NCBI GenBank assembly: GCA_964370045.1
Contig: CAYJGZ010000005.1
Location: 62,001-126,000 of the forward strand
Direction: 5' to 3'
Origin: JAAYCI01 sp964370045
GTDB lineage: Bacteria > Bacillota > Clostridia > Oscillospirales > Ruminococcaceae
Length of the DNA stretch: 64,000 bases
This document shows positions 9,660-18,580 of this stretch, piece after piece. The position numbers and the translations under genes are program-made. The notes under the pieces were generated by a model. That model was given only the letters and a program-made list of their open reading frames with translations. It was not told the DNA's origin and searched no databases. How positions within the stretch are numbered: position 1 is the first letter of the stretch; every line of letters begins with the position of its first letter.

Positions 9660-9944
9660 TCACGCAACGGAAGAACTCTTTTTCACACTTTCCGCATTTA
9701 TCATTCTCAAAGAGGGCACACTCTCCCTACACTCGGCATTTTTTCCACGGCAAATCGCAACTTTAACACGTCTACGTGGCTTACGCACCGAAAGCTTAAA
9801 CATTTTACCAGTTATGAAAACTCCTATTGGAAGAAGTAGCATTGCATAGGCCGCTGACAGCTCCCCCGCCAGAAAGCCTTCCAATATCAACGACGTTGCA
9901 ATAGCCATAAGAATAGCAAGCATCTTTAGTATGAACATCATCAT
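9660..9944 (-). CDS. Small membrane protein, unknown
   Basis: 94 residues. The first half forms two hydrophobic segments (around residues 4-20 and 30-47, with LLLPIGVFITGKMF at the second). The second half is basic, with KPRRRVK. AAGGAG lies 8 nt before the ATG, which argues that it is a real gene. It is divergent from the S24-type repressor and shares the operator-rich spacer with it, so the repressor probably controls it. I do not recognise the family. The position resembles the small membrane effectors that SOS-type repressors control, but that is only inference. Confidence 0.65.
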   Translation of the reverse strand: MMMFILKMLAILMAIATSLILEGFLAGELSAAYAMLLLPIGVFITGKMFKLSVRKPRRRVKVAICRGKNAECRESVPSLRMINAESVKKSSSVA

Positions 9945-9960
9945 TTTATCAGCTCCTTAA

Positions 9961-10032
9961 ACAACTTTTTGTTGTATTTACATAATAATACAATTATTTA
10001 TTGTTGTCAACTAATTTTCACAACTTTTTGTG
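9961..10032. promoter_or_regulatory. Cluster of ACAAC/GTTGT dyads (probable repressor operators)
   Basis: Three related dyads share the divergent spacer: ACAACTTTTTGTTGT (9961-9975), GTTGTCAAC (10003-10011) and CACAACTTTTTGTG (10019-10032). The last abuts the -35 box of the S24 repressor gene. The arrangement fits cooperative autorepression and control of the divergent small gene. Confidence 0.55.
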
Positions 10033-10061
10033 TTTACATTTACAATTAAATATTGTATAAT
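10033..10061 (+). promoter_or_regulatory. Promoter of the S24 repressor gene
   Basis: TTTACA and TATAAT are separated by exactly 17 nt. One operator-like dyad touches the -35. Confidence 0.75.
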
Positions 10062-10135
10062 GTGTTCAAGAAAAACTTTTCCATCTACTCTTGCCGCTTC
10101 CCACCTTTACTTCACCCTTCCAAAGGAGGCTTCCC

Positions 10136-10750
10136 ATGTTAGGCAATCAGCTTAAATCACTTCGCAAGCAAAAAAAAATCACTCAGGCCGAGCTTGCGCA
10201 GCGCCTTGGAATCACACAGCAGGCAGTGGGGCGCTGGGAGACATCCGCCTCATCTCCCGACCCCGACACACTTGTGCGCATAGCTGAAATTTTCGAGGTC
10301 AGTGTGGACTCTTTGCTTGGGCGTGAGCAGACATTTGCCCGCAACGTGCACCCCTACATTCCTGCAGCAGAGTGCATGGTTCCGGTGATAGGTAGCGTGC
10401 GTGCGGGATATAACGCACTCGCCTTCGAGGAGGACTACGGCAGCGAGCCCGCAACTGTCCGAGACCCCGAAAACTATTTTTACCTGGTTGTCAAGGGTGA
10501 GTCTATGGAGCCTCGGATTAGTGACGGTGACTTGGCTTTAGTCCGTCGCCAGCAAACTTTGGATAATGGCGATTTAGGCGTAGTGGTATATGGCGAGGGT
10601 GATGGCACGCTAAAACGATTTTTTAGGCGTGGAAGCACTATTATTTTGCAGCCTTTCAACCCAGATTATGAAACTCTTACCATCACAGGCGAAGCACTTG
10701 AAGATTTGTATATCGCAGGAAAAGTCGTAGAAACAAAAACTCGCTGGTAG
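10136..10750 (+). CDS. XRE-type repressor with S24 (LexA-like) peptidase domain
   Basis: A 204-residue self-cleaving repressor. Residues 1-60 are a Cro/CI helix-turn-helix (TQAELAQRLGITQQAVGRWE). The C-terminal half is an S24 peptidase with the catalytic Ser in GESMEP and Lys in GTLKRF, and an Ala-Gly in SVRAGYN as the likely cleavage point. Its DNA-binding domain is phage-repressor-like, not the winged helix of true LexA. The start is the ATG after AAAGGAGG (6 nt). Dyads in its promoter suggest autoregulation. DNA-repair-related genes lie downstream, so DNA damage may trigger it. There is no phage gene nearby. Confidence 0.88.
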   Translation: MLGNQLKSLRKQKKITQAELAQRLGITQQAVGRWETSASSPDPDTLVRIAEIFEVSVDSLLGREQTFARNVHPYIPAAECMVPVIGSVRAGYNALAFEEDYGSEPATVRDPENYFYLVVKGESMEPRISDGDLALVRRQQTLDNGDLGVVVYGEGDGTLKRFFRRGSTIILQPFNPDYETLTITGEALEDLYIAGKVVETKTRW

Positions 10751-10966
10751 CGGCCAGCCTCGTATTGCAGTTTGTTCATAATTTTTTTATTCATTTCAGC
10801 CTCTTTTACTGCTTTGGCTAACTTTTTCGCCATAGGCTTGGTTTTTTATACTCATTTTCACTTCGGGTGTTCCCTTTTTCCCTCACAATGAAGCAAGCGC
10901 TTACGTTCCTCGACACTTCGCAGGCATATTTCCGACTTCATTGCTTACTTAGGTGGTGGTCTAATT

Positions 10967-12301
10967 TTGGACATCTTTTCAAAGCTAAAAATTTTGGCCG
11001 ATAGTGCCAAGTACGACGCCAGCTGCAGCTCTTCGGGTGCGTCTTCTTCAAATAGCGGAAGGGTAGGCAGTACAATGCCTGCGGGGTGTTGTCACTCTTT
11101 TTCAGCAGATGGACGCTGTATTTCTCTTTTGAAGGTTCTGATGAGCAACGTATGTAGCTACGACTGCAGATACTGTGTAAATAGACACAGCAACGATGTT
11201 CCAAGAGCCACTTTCACGCCGGAAGAGCTGGCTGAGCTGACGCTTGAATTTTACAGGCGTAACTATATCGAAGGGCTTTTTTTGTCGAGCGGAGTGCTGA
11301 AAAGCCCTGATTATACAAGCGAGCTTATGCTTCGCTCGCTTGAGTTACTTCGCCACACTCATCACTTTGGAGGATATATCCACACCAAGGTTATCCCCGG
11401 CACATCACCCGAGCTTGTTTGGCGCATCGGCCTTGTTTCTGATAGGCTCAGCGTAAACATTGAGCTTCCCAGCGAAAACAGTCTTTCGCAGTTGGCGCCT
11501 GCCAAAACCCGCAAAAGCATTTTACTACCCATGGGGCAAATAGCCACAGCAGCTACTCAAAGCAAGCAGGAGCTATCCCATTTCAGGTATGCACCAAAAT
11601 TCGCCACTGCAGGGCAGTCAACCCAGATGATTGTCGGTGCTTCGAGCGAAAGTGACTACCACATTTTGCGCTTGTCTTCTGCATTGTACGAAAAGTACAA
11701 CCTTAAACGTGTCTTTTATTCTGCCTACATTCCCATGCTGCAGGACACTTTACTGCCGAGCACGCAAACAAAGCCCCCGCTATTGCGAGAGCATCGACTT
11801 TACCAAGCTGATTTCCTAATGCGCAAATACCACTTTGCCGCAGAGGAAATTTTAAGCGAACAAACGCCAAATTTTAACCCTTATTTAGACCCTAAATGCA
11901 ACTGGGCAATCCACAACATGCACTATTTTCCGGTGGATGTGAACACCGCCGAGCTTTGTGAGCTACTGCGCGTACCGGGAATCGGACCCACGAGTGCACG
12001 CCGTATCCTTAAGGCTCGCAAAGGCACTCGCTTGGAGCTTACCCACCTCAAACGCATAGGCGTAGTGCTCAAGCGTGCACGCCATTTTATTGTTGCCGCA
12101 GACCTTCCTGTAGGGTTTTCTGCTACTCGCGAAAGCATTGTCCGTGCACTTATTTCCCCCGACGTTTTCTCACACGGCACAGAACAGCTCAATTTTTTTG
12201 ACTATGTAGCGAACAATTCTTCGATTTGCCTGCTTGAAAAAAACATTTCTGTTGCGCAGGCTGCCAACGAAGCTGTGCAGCATTTGAGCCATGCCATGTA
12301 A
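10967..12301 (+). CDS. Radical SAM protein of the DNA modification/repair type (TIGR03916-like)
   Basis: A 444-residue radical SAM enzyme. The cluster motif is CSYDCRYC near residue 64, after the family hallmark DASCSSSG near the N-terminus. The C-terminal part has a helix-hairpin-helix (RVPGIGPTSARRILKAR), pointing to DNA binding. This family is regularly encoded beside a TIGR03915 or uracil-DNA-glycosylase-like partner, and here that partner follows immediately (see 12357). The start is TTG at 10967 after AGGTGG, giving the N-terminus MDIFSKLKILADSAKYD typical of the family. The reaction is unknown; a role in DNA base repair or modification is inferred from partners. Confidence 0.9.
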   Translation: MDIFSKLKILADSAKYDASCSSSGASSSNSGRVGSTMPAGCCHSFSADGRCISLLKVLMSNVCSYDCRYCVNRHSNDVPRATFTPEELAELTLEFYRRNYIEGLFLSSGVLKSPDYTSELMLRSLELLRHTHHFGGYIHTKVIPGTSPELVWRIGLVSDRLSVNIELPSENSLSQLAPAKTRKSILLPMGQIATAATQSKQELSHFRYAPKFATAGQSTQMIVGASSESDYHILRLSSALYEKYNLKRVFYSAYIPMLQDTLLPSTQTKPPLLREHRLYQADFLMRKYHFAAEEILSEQTPNFNPYLDPKCNWAIHNMHYFPVDVNTAELCELLRVPGIGPTSARRILKARKGTRLELTHLKRIGVVLKRARHFIVAADLPVGFSATRESIVRALISPDVFSHGTEQLNFFDYVANNSSICLLEKNISVAQAANEAVQHLSHAM

Positions 12302-12356
12302 AGTGGCAAATCATTTCATCTTTTTTTACACCTGCATGGAGGCGCATAAATCACTT

Positions 12357-13223
12357 ATGAACCACTTAAACACCTCTAACATACAAGAGAATTTCTCCTC
12401 TCATTTTTCTTCTTACTCTACTTCAGCGTTTTATTATCCTTCCCACAATCAGCCACGCAAAAAGCCGCTTGCACACCCCAAAAATGTTGTTTTTTTGTAT
12501 GATGGTACGTTTTTTGGCTTTTTGTGCTGTGTTCACAAGAGTGTTTATTCCGCCACAATTCCGATGGCCATTATGTGCGAAGAGGATGCACTGCCTACTT
12601 TATTCGACACCCATTCCGTGTGCACCGACCAACAAAAAGCTATAGCTGTTGCCGATTCCATTCCCACAAAAATTTCCCGTTCAGCCTTGCAAATTGTTCA
12701 CACCGTTTTTCTTTCCTGCCTAAAGGATAAAGAACTAAAGCTTTTGCGTTTTTTATTGCTTGGCTATCACCAAGGTGGTGGCGTCTCTCGGATGCAGGCG
12801 CATCCTGACGTGGCGGTTGTTCTTGCGGCACAGAGGCATCTTCTACATGAAGCTCACCTTCTCAAAGGCTTTATCCGTTTCTCGGATACAGGGGGTGTGC
12901 TAAGCTCCACAATTTCTCCAAAAAATTTTATACTCCCATTTTTACAAAACCATTTCACGTCACGCTTTCCTAATGAAAATTTCATTATTTACGATAAAAC
13001 ACACCATGCAGCGCTTATTTACGAGCACCATGAGTGCCACATACTCCCCGTTGAGCATATAAATTTTTCACAGGGTGATGAGCGAGATAAACACTATCAA
13101 AACCTATGGAAACTTTTTTATGACACCATCGCCATTTCCGAAAGGGAAAACCCTAAATGTCGCATGTCTCACATGCCAAAGCGCTATTGGGAAAACATGC
13201 TGGAGGTTCAGCATCTGCTATAA
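12357..13223 (+). CDS. TIGR03915-family DNA metabolism protein (partner of the radical SAM enzyme)
   Basis: Recognised from FLYDGTFFGFLCCV near the N-terminus and PKRYWENMLE at the C-terminus, hallmarks of this family, which elsewhere is fused to a uracil-DNA-glycosylase-like domain. No such fusion is present here. The gene follows the radical SAM gene in the same direction and an open frame even overlaps it, starting at 12291. I pick the ATG at 12357 (288 aa), downstream of GGAGG, but the 14-nt spacing is long and the start is uncertain. The 40 or so residues before FLYDGT are an extension beyond what I expect for the family. The function is unknown; DNA repair is inferred. Confidence 0.85.
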   Translation: MNHLNTSNIQENFSSHFSSYSTSAFYYPSHNQPRKKPLAHPKNVVFLYDGTFFGFLCCVHKSVYSATIPMAIMCEEDALPTLFDTHSVCTDQQKAIAVADSIPTKISRSALQIVHTVFLSCLKDKELKLLRFLLLGYHQGGGVSRMQAHPDVAVVLAAQRHLLHEAHLLKGFIRFSDTGGVLSSTISPKNFILPFLQNHFTSRFPNENFIIYDKTHHAALIYEHHECHILPVEHINFSQGDERDKHYQNLWKLFYDTIAISERENPKCRMSHMPKRYWENMLEVQHLL

Positions 13224-13273
13224 AATATTTTTATCTTTTTGCCTTTTTCACCAATAATATTTGGAGAACATCA

Positions 13274-13332
13274 CAAAAAAACAAAGCCACATCATCCGCT
13301 TTTGAATATCCAAAACGGATGCCATGGCTTTG
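13274..13332 (-). terminator. Terminator after thrS
   Basis: On the minus strand a long imperfect stem (outer arms CAAAGCCA / TGGCTTTG, inner ATCCG / CGGAT) is followed by seven T. It lies about 145 nt beyond the thrS stop codon. Confidence 0.7.
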
Positions 13333-13475
13333 CTCCCAATCAGTTTGTACATTTTGCAACGATGAACTTACACTTTTTACTTTGTTCAGAACAAATTTTA
13401 TGAGTATCCACAAACTTCAAGAAACAAACTTGTACACCCACGGATATTTTTGTAACATGCGACAAAATTTCCCCG

Positions 13476-15380
13476 TTAAATTTTACGCTCTTTTATCTCG
13501 GACAAAATCATCTCCACAAAGTCGTCCACTGCCATCACTCCACCGTTTTCCTGCTTGCGTGCGCGCACTGCAAGGCTGCCACTCTGCATTTCCTTATCGC
13601 CGACTACGGGCATGTACGGTATCTTTTTAAGCTGTGCTTCGCGTATTTTATAGTTCATCTTTTCGTTGCGCATGTCCGCCTGTGCACGTATGCCATGACT
13701 TTGAAGCTTTTTCAAAACCTCCTCGGCGTATGCGTGGTGTGCCTCGCTTATGGGCACCAGCATCACCTGCACCGGCGCAATCCACGTGGGGAATGCACCC
13801 GCAAAGTGCTCTATTAAAATGCCGATAAATCGTTCAATCGAGCCGAGTATTGCCCTATGTATCATCACGGGGCGGTGGCGCTGGCCGTCCTCGCCCACGT
13901 ACTCCAGCTCAAAGCGCTCGGGCATTTGAAAGTCCAGCTGGATGGTGGCGCACTGCCATGTACGGCCGATGGCATCCACGAGGTGGAAGTCCAGCTTGGG
14001 GCCGTAAAATGCGCCGTCGCCCTCGTTCACCGTGTAGTCAATGCCCATCTCCTCTATCGCCGCACGCAGTACCTCTGTGGCTTCGTTCCAGTCCGCCACA
14101 TCGCCCATGTGGTCCTCCGGCATAGTGGACAGCTCGATGTTGTACTTGAATCCAAAACGGCTATAAATTTCGTCCGTAAGTTTAATTACCCCCATGACCT
14201 CCTGTTTCATCTGCTCTTTTGTCATGAAGATGTGCGCATCGTCCTGCGTGAAGGAGCGCACACGCATAAGACCGTGCAATGCACCGCTAAGCTCGTGCCG
14301 ATGCACAAGCCCCAGCTCCGCCACACGCATGGGAAGCTCACGGTAGCTGTGCTGTGCTATCTTGTACACCAGCATTCCGCCGGGGCAGTTCATGGGCTTT
14401 ACCGCAAAGGGCGTTTCGTCAATTTGCGTCGTGTACATGTTGTTTTTGTAGTGGTCCCAGTGCCCACTGCGCAGCCACAAGTCCTGATTCAACGCAATGG
14501 GCGTGGCTATTTCACTATACTCATACTTGCGGTGCACCTCTCGCCAGTAGTTTATCAGCTCGTTTTTCAGCACCATGCCGTTTGGCAAAAAGAACGGAAA
14601 TCCCGGGCCCTCATCCAGCATCGCAAACAGCCCAAGCTCCTTGCCCAGCTTGCGGTGGTCCCTCTTTTTCGCCTCCTCCAGCATTTGCAGGTAAGCCTCC
14701 AGCTCACTCTGCTTTGGGTACGCCGTGCCGTAAATACGGCTGAGCATCTGCAAGTTTGAGTCGCCGTGCCAGTATGCGCCTGTGGCGCTCGTCAGCTTGA
14801 TTGCCTTTAGCGGCGCTGTGCTCATAAGGTGCGGCCCTGCGCATAGGTCCGCAAAATCCCCCTGCCCATACACGCTAATCAGCTGCCCGTCTGCGCTGTG
14901 TTTTTTGATAAGCTCTAACTTGTACGGCTGGTCCTTAAACATCTCGTTCGCCTCATCCACAGATATTTCTCTGCGCTCAAGCGTTAAGTTTTCCTTTACA
15001 ATTTTGCGCATCTCGCCCTCAATGCCCGCAAGGTTTTCTGCCGTAAACGCAGGCTGTACGTCAAAATCGTAATAAAAGCCGTTGCTCACCGCAGGGCCTA
15101 TTGCAAACTTTGCACTTGGGTAAAGGCGCAAAACAGCCTGCGCAAGCACATGGCTTGCAGTATGCCAAAACGCACCCTTGCCCTCTTCGCTCTCAAACGT
15201 GCATATCTCAACGGCACAGTCTTTTTGCAGCTCTGTGCGCAAATCACACGCTTCACCATCTATTTTTCCCGCACATGCCGCCTTGGCAAGCCCTGCACCA
15301 AGGCTCTTTGCCACGTCGTACAGCGTAGTTTTCGCCTCGTACTCTTTTTGTGTGCCGTCCTTTAGTGTCACAGTAATCAT
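13476..15380 (-). CDS. thrS: Threonyl-tRNA synthetase
   Basis: Charges tRNA-Thr. The 634 residues show the full bacterial domain order: TGS domain (VTLKDGTQKEYEAKTTLYDV), editing domain with HTASHVLAQA and CAGPHL, class II catalytic core with the motif-2 region RVRSFTQDDAHIF and motif 3 (AILGSIERFIGILIEHFAG), and a C-terminal anticodon-binding domain. The start is the ATG at 15380; AAGGAG is 14 nt upstream, longer than usual. The frame stays open further upstream through the T-box terminator region, but that part is leader, not protein. Controlled by the T-box leader 15452-15770. Confidence 0.97.
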   Translation of the reverse strand: MITVTLKDGTQKEYEAKTTLYDVAKSLGAGLAKAACAGKIDGEACDLRTELQKDCAVEICTFESEEGKGAFWHTASHVLAQAVLRLYPSAKFAIGPAVSNGFYYDFDVQPAFTAENLAGIEGEMRKIVKENLTLERREISVDEANEMFKDQPYKLELIKKHSADGQLISVYGQGDFADLCAGPHLMSTAPLKAIKLTSATGAYWHGDSNLQMLSRIYGTAYPKQSELEAYLQMLEEAKKRDHRKLGKELGLFAMLDEGPGFPFFLPNGMVLKNELINYWREVHRKYEYSEIATPIALNQDLWLRSGHWDHYKNNMYTTQIDETPFAVKPMNCPGGMLVYKIAQHSYRELPMRVAELGLVHRHELSGALHGLMRVRSFTQDDAHIFMTKEQMKQEVMGVIKLTDEIYSRFGFKYNIELSTMPEDHMGDVADWNEATEVLRAAIEEMGIDYTVNEGDGAFYGPKLDFHLVDAIGRTWQCATIQLDFQMPERFELEYVGEDGQRHRPVMIHRAILGSIERFIGILIEHFAGAFPTWIAPVQVMLVPISEAHHAYAEEVLKKLQSHGIRAQADMRNEKMNYKIREAQLKKIPYMPVVGDKEMQSGSLAVRARKQENGGVMAVDDFVEMILSEIKERKI

Positions 15381-15451
15381 AATGTCTATTTTAACTCCTT
15401 TTTTCTTGATGTCATCTTGGGATTTTCTACATACAAATGCTTTTTTTGTAC

Positions 15452-15770
15452 AAAAAAACCGACCCTCCATAAAGGAAGGTCGGGGTGAGAGATAACTTTT
15501 CAAGCTCCCACGGTTCCACCCGATTTGCGCAAAGCGCCACTCAAAGTGCATCCGCAAAAATCATACACGGACACCTGCGCTGTAACGGGCACACCCGTCC
15601 AAGGTTCACCTCGGCGCTCCGCGGTGGTAAGCGGCGGTGCGGGCACAGGCGGCTTTCAGCAGTATGCCACCCTCTCTTGTGGGTGTGCTTTCGTTCGGCA
15701 TTTCTGCCGCCGCATTCACTCCCTTGTGCCGCTACTCACAGCTGTTGTCCGCTTCTTTGCTTTCACATGC
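15452..15770 (-). promoter_or_regulatory. T-box riboswitch leader of thrS
   Basis: Reading the minus strand, the conserved antiterminator motif GGGTGGAACCG (15521-15511) precedes a terminator stem CCGACC...GGTCGG with seven T (15483-15452). Upstream, an AGTA element (15736-15733) faces an ACC triplet (15638-15636) across a stem GCGGCAC / GTGCCCGC, the expected layout of the Stem I specifier loop. ACC is a Thr codon and matches the gene. Uncharged tRNA-Thr should favour antitermination and thrS expression. The 5' limit is approximate. Confidence 0.93.
15459..15483 (-). terminator. T-box intrinsic terminator
   Basis: Stem with arms CCGACC(TTCC) / (GGAGG)GTCGG and a short loop, followed by a run of seven T on the minus strand. 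It is mutually exclusive with the T-box antiterminator. Confidence 0.9.
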
Positions 15771-15818
15771 CTAAATATTAGCATTCCGCCCACGCACTGT
15801 CAAGTGAATATATTGTGT

Positions 15819-15944
15819 GGGGAGTGTCCAAACGCAGTGATTTAGTTTTTTGGTATATCCTCCCCCCGCCTACGGCGGGGGGAGGATATACCGCCTTCTT
15901 CTCTCACTTAACGTATTCTAAATCACCTTTATTTGTCCGCTCCC
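15819..15944. repeat. Family A palindromic element, copy 1
   Basis: Ends GAGTGTCCAAACGCAGTG and, inverted at the right, GGGAGCGGACAAATAAAGGTG. The core hairpin CCCCCCGCCTACGGCGGGGGG sits between GGTATATCC and GGATATACC. The short arm is on the left and the long arm (with AACGTATTCTAAATC) on the right. Confidence 0.85.
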
Positions 15945-15950
15945 TATTGT

Positions 15951-16050
15951 GTAGGTGTGGACAAAAGCGGTGGTTTAACTTTTCGGCAAATCTTTCCATG
16001 CTTTCGGCAAGGGGGGATATGCCTCTTTTTTCACGCTTAACGTATAGCAC
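15951..16050. repeat. Family A element, degenerate copy 2
   Basis: Begins GGTGTGGACAAAAGCGGTG next to copy 1 and ends near CACGCTTAACGTATAGCAC. The hairpin core has decayed (TCTTTCC...GGGGGGATATGCC). Confidence 0.6.
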
Positions 16051-16377
16051 TTATTACCTGATGTGTTTTTTGCCTCTCGCAAGACACTTTAAGCTCACAC
16101 ACGGTCGGTGGCATTGCGCTATCGGCTGTTTTTTGCATTTTACTGTAAGGGTTAATAGTTTCTTTTGCAAAATCAAAACTTTCAAGTATCAACAGGTATA
16201 ATTTAATATTTTTTTTTATAAATTTTAATATTTATTTTCTATAATGTAGTTAATTAAGAAATCATGCTATATTATGTTGATTTTTCTGTCATCAAAGTAT
16301 ATATTTTTAGGTATGCTTTTTGCGCATTATGCCTACATCCCACATAATCAATGCAAAAATGACTTTGGAGGTGTCTC
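16051..16377. other. AT-rich leader of the chemoreceptor gene
   Basis: About 330 bases without a gene. The last 180 are very AT-rich, with several TATAAT-like boxes (for example within TTTTCTATAATG near 16240). One of these probably serves the chemoreceptor. I recognise no riboswitch. Confidence 0.4.
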
Positions 16378-18441
16378 ATGAAAAAAAGCACAAAACAACG
16401 AACGCTTAAAAAAAGTATTTTCAAAAAGACAGTGCTATCCTTTGCCATACCCATTTCCATCGGCATGATAATTATCATGGCAATAACCTACATAAATATT
16501 TCAGCGGACAAGCAGCGTGAGATTGACGACAAAAACGACATGATTGCGGAAAACTTGAGCGAAAGAATTGACAAGTATTCGCTTGCGGTGGAGCTGAATG
16601 CGCAAAACCCCGAAATTGCTTCGCTAAATCATAGCAGAGTGGAGCCGCACATTCAGGCGTTTATGCAGCAGGAGGGCGAAGTGTGGTCGCACTTTCTTGT
16701 GACGGATGAGACAGGGGTGAACGTGGCGCACTCGGAGGGCGAGGGCAGCCGAGGTGTGTCCATTGCGGACAAGTCTTACTTTACCGTTCCGTGGAACGAG
16801 GGTGTGACGCATGTTTCCAGCCCCACCTTTTCAAACAGCACAGGCAGGCGCATTTTGGGCATTGGCGCTCCCACATACGATGAACAGGGCAACAAATCGG
16901 GTGTGCTTGTGGGGTTTGTTCGCCTTGAGTATCTCTCGGAGGTGGTGAACGCCCACACCGTGACGCAAAACAGCTACACATTTATGCTGAACGAGGACGG
17001 CACGCTTTCCAGCCACCCAAACGATGAGATTGTTCTTCAGCAAAACTGGCTGAGCGCCCCGCAGGGAGACACCGCCTCCGCCCAGTACATCAGCTCCATG
17101 AGCAGCGGCTTTAAGGACGTTGTGGCGGCGATGACCTCCGGGCAATCGGGCACTGCCATCACCACCGTAGACGGCCAGCTGTCCGTCGTCACCTACCGTC
17201 CCGTTGGGGTGGGCGGGCTTTCCATCGCCACCGTAGCACCATTTTTCGAGCTTTACAGCGTGCTAATTATTCTGCTTATCTCCATCGTCGCAGTTATTTT
17301 GGCTGCGTGCATCATCAATGTTTTCACCTCCTCCAAAATTGCGGACGGAATCACCCTGCCCATCGTGGGGCTTACAAACTGGGGCAAAAAGCTTGCCATC
17401 GGCGATGTATCCCACAAAAAGGATGACTTTTTGCAAAGCTCCTGTGTAAAAGAGGTGGAGATTGTCCAGCTTGTGGAATCCTTCGAGCAAACGAGCAACG
17501 GCATACAGCAAAACGTCGATATTATGTCCGAAGTTGCGGCAGGCAACTTGACGGTGGACATCGTGGTGCGGGACGAAAACGACATGCTCTCAAAGGCGCT
17601 GTTCAGCCTTGTGCAGCAGCTGAATACCATACTGCAAAACATAAAGCTTGCCGCATTGCAGGTGACCTCCGGCTCGGAGCAGATTGCCGAAAGCTCCCAG
17701 TCTCTTGCGGAGGGCTCCATGTCCCAGTCCAGCGCTATAGAGCAGCTGAACTCCTCTGCCGGCACCATGAAGGAGCAGTTTGAGATAACCAGTGTCAGCG
17801 TCACCGACATCACCCAAAAGCTGAGCGTCACGCAGAGCGAGCTTGAGAGCACGCTTTCCCAGCTGAACGTCTTTATAGACGAAATTGGCATTGTAAACAC
17901 AAAGTCCTCCGAAATAAGCAACATTGTCAAGACGATAGAGGACATTTCCTTCCAAACAAACATACTGGCGCTAAACGCCGCCGTGGAGGCCGCCCGTGCG
18001 GGTGCCGCCGGCAAGGGCTTTGCGGTGGTGGCGGATGAGGTGCGCAACCTCGCCTCCAAGTCCGCACAGGCCGCAAAGGAAACCTCCGTGCTCATCGAGG
18101 AGACGGTGAGCTCCATCTCCAAGGTGAACTCCAACGCACAGGGCACTATTGTGTTCATGGACAACCTAAAGGATATGATGTCCCAAACCATGTCCGGCAT
18201 CACCGAAATATCCGGCACTATCGAGCAGGAGCTACAGCTTGTCACCGAAATTGCGGGTAGCATCGACAAGATAACCAGCGTTGTGCACCTAAATTCCGCC
18301 ACCAGCGAGGAGACCGCCGCAGGCAGCGAGGAGCTTTCCTCCCAGTCGAACCACATGCAAAGCCTCATAGCAGGCTTTACCATAAAGGAGGGTAGCACCA
18401 CAGCCGCACTCCCCCCAAGAGGACAGACCACGCAGTGGTAG
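16378..18441 (+). CDS. Methyl-accepting chemotaxis protein
   Basis: A 687-residue transmembrane chemoreceptor. An N-terminal membrane segment (about residues 20-42) is followed by a roughly 250-residue extracellular Cache-like sensor domain. A second membrane segment (about 293-318, VLIILLISIVAVILAACI) leads to a HAMP-like region and the coiled-coil signalling domain. The conserved hairpin tip is present, with IVKTIEDISFQTNILALN and AARAGAAGKGFAVVADEVR. The start follows TTTGGAGG. No che or fla genes are in the window, so it signals to a kinase encoded elsewhere. The ligand is unknown; Cache domains often bind small metabolites. Confidence 0.95.
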   Translation: MKKSTKQRTLKKSIFKKTVLSFAIPISIGMIIIMAITYINISADKQREIDDKNDMIAENLSERIDKYSLAVELNAQNPEIASLNHSRVEPHIQAFMQQEGEVWSHFLVTDETGVNVAHSEGEGSRGVSIADKSYFTVPWNEGVTHVSSPTFSNSTGRRILGIGAPTYDEQGNKSGVLVGFVRLEYLSEVVNAHTVTQNSYTFMLNEDGTLSSHPNDEIVLQQNWLSAPQGDTASAQYISSMSSGFKDVVAAMTSGQSGTAITTVDGQLSVVTYRPVGVGGLSIATVAPFFELYSVLIILLISIVAVILAACIINVFTSSKIADGITLPIVGLTNWGKKLAIGDVSHKKDDFLQSSCVKEVEIVQLVESFEQTSNGIQQNVDIMSEVAAGNLTVDIVVRDENDMLSKALFSLVQQLNTILQNIKLAALQVTSGSEQIAESSQSLAEGSMSQSSAIEQLNSSAGTMKEQFEITSVSVTDITQKLSVTQSELESTLSQLNVFIDEIGIVNTKSSEISNIVKTIEDISFQTNILALNAAVEAARAGAAGKGFAVVADEVRNLASKSAQAAKETSVLIEETVSSISKVNSNAQGTIVFMDNLKDMMSQTMSGITEISGTIEQELQLVTEIAGSIDKITSVVHLNSATSEETAAGSEELSSQSNHMQSLIAGFTIKEGSTTAALPPRGQTTQW

Positions 18442-18463
18442 CTTTCAGCACAAAGTAGCCCTG

Positions 18464-18489
18464 ACACCTACGCAGGCACTGTTTGCTTT
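18464..18489. repeat. Family B end remnant
   Basis: CTGACACCTACGCAGGCACT resembles the end at 44795-44818 (CTGAACACCTACGCCGGCAC). Only the terminal portion remains. Confidence 0.4.
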
Positions 18490-18536
18490 TTAAGCGTATC
18501 TACCCAAAAATTGAACGTATACACCCCAAAATTGTT

Positions 18537-18580
18537 GTTGCCGAAAATTTTTGTCAATTTTGACAGTAATTTTCGGCAAC
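18537..18580. repeat. Inverted repeat (12-bp arms)
   Basis: GTTGCCGAAAAT and ATTTTCGGCAAC are perfect arms; inner bases TTGTCAATTTTGACAG also pair. There is no T-run after it, so it is not a typical terminator. Confidence 0.55.

Noticed and set aside
10136..10750. Prophage start at the CI-like repressor
   Set aside because: No integrase, antirepressor or structural gene follows; the neighbours are housekeeping or repair genes.
17253..18467. 404-codon minus-strand frame opposite the chemoreceptor
   Set aside because: Ser-rich antisense frame of a Ser/Glu-rich coiled coil; no ribosome site.
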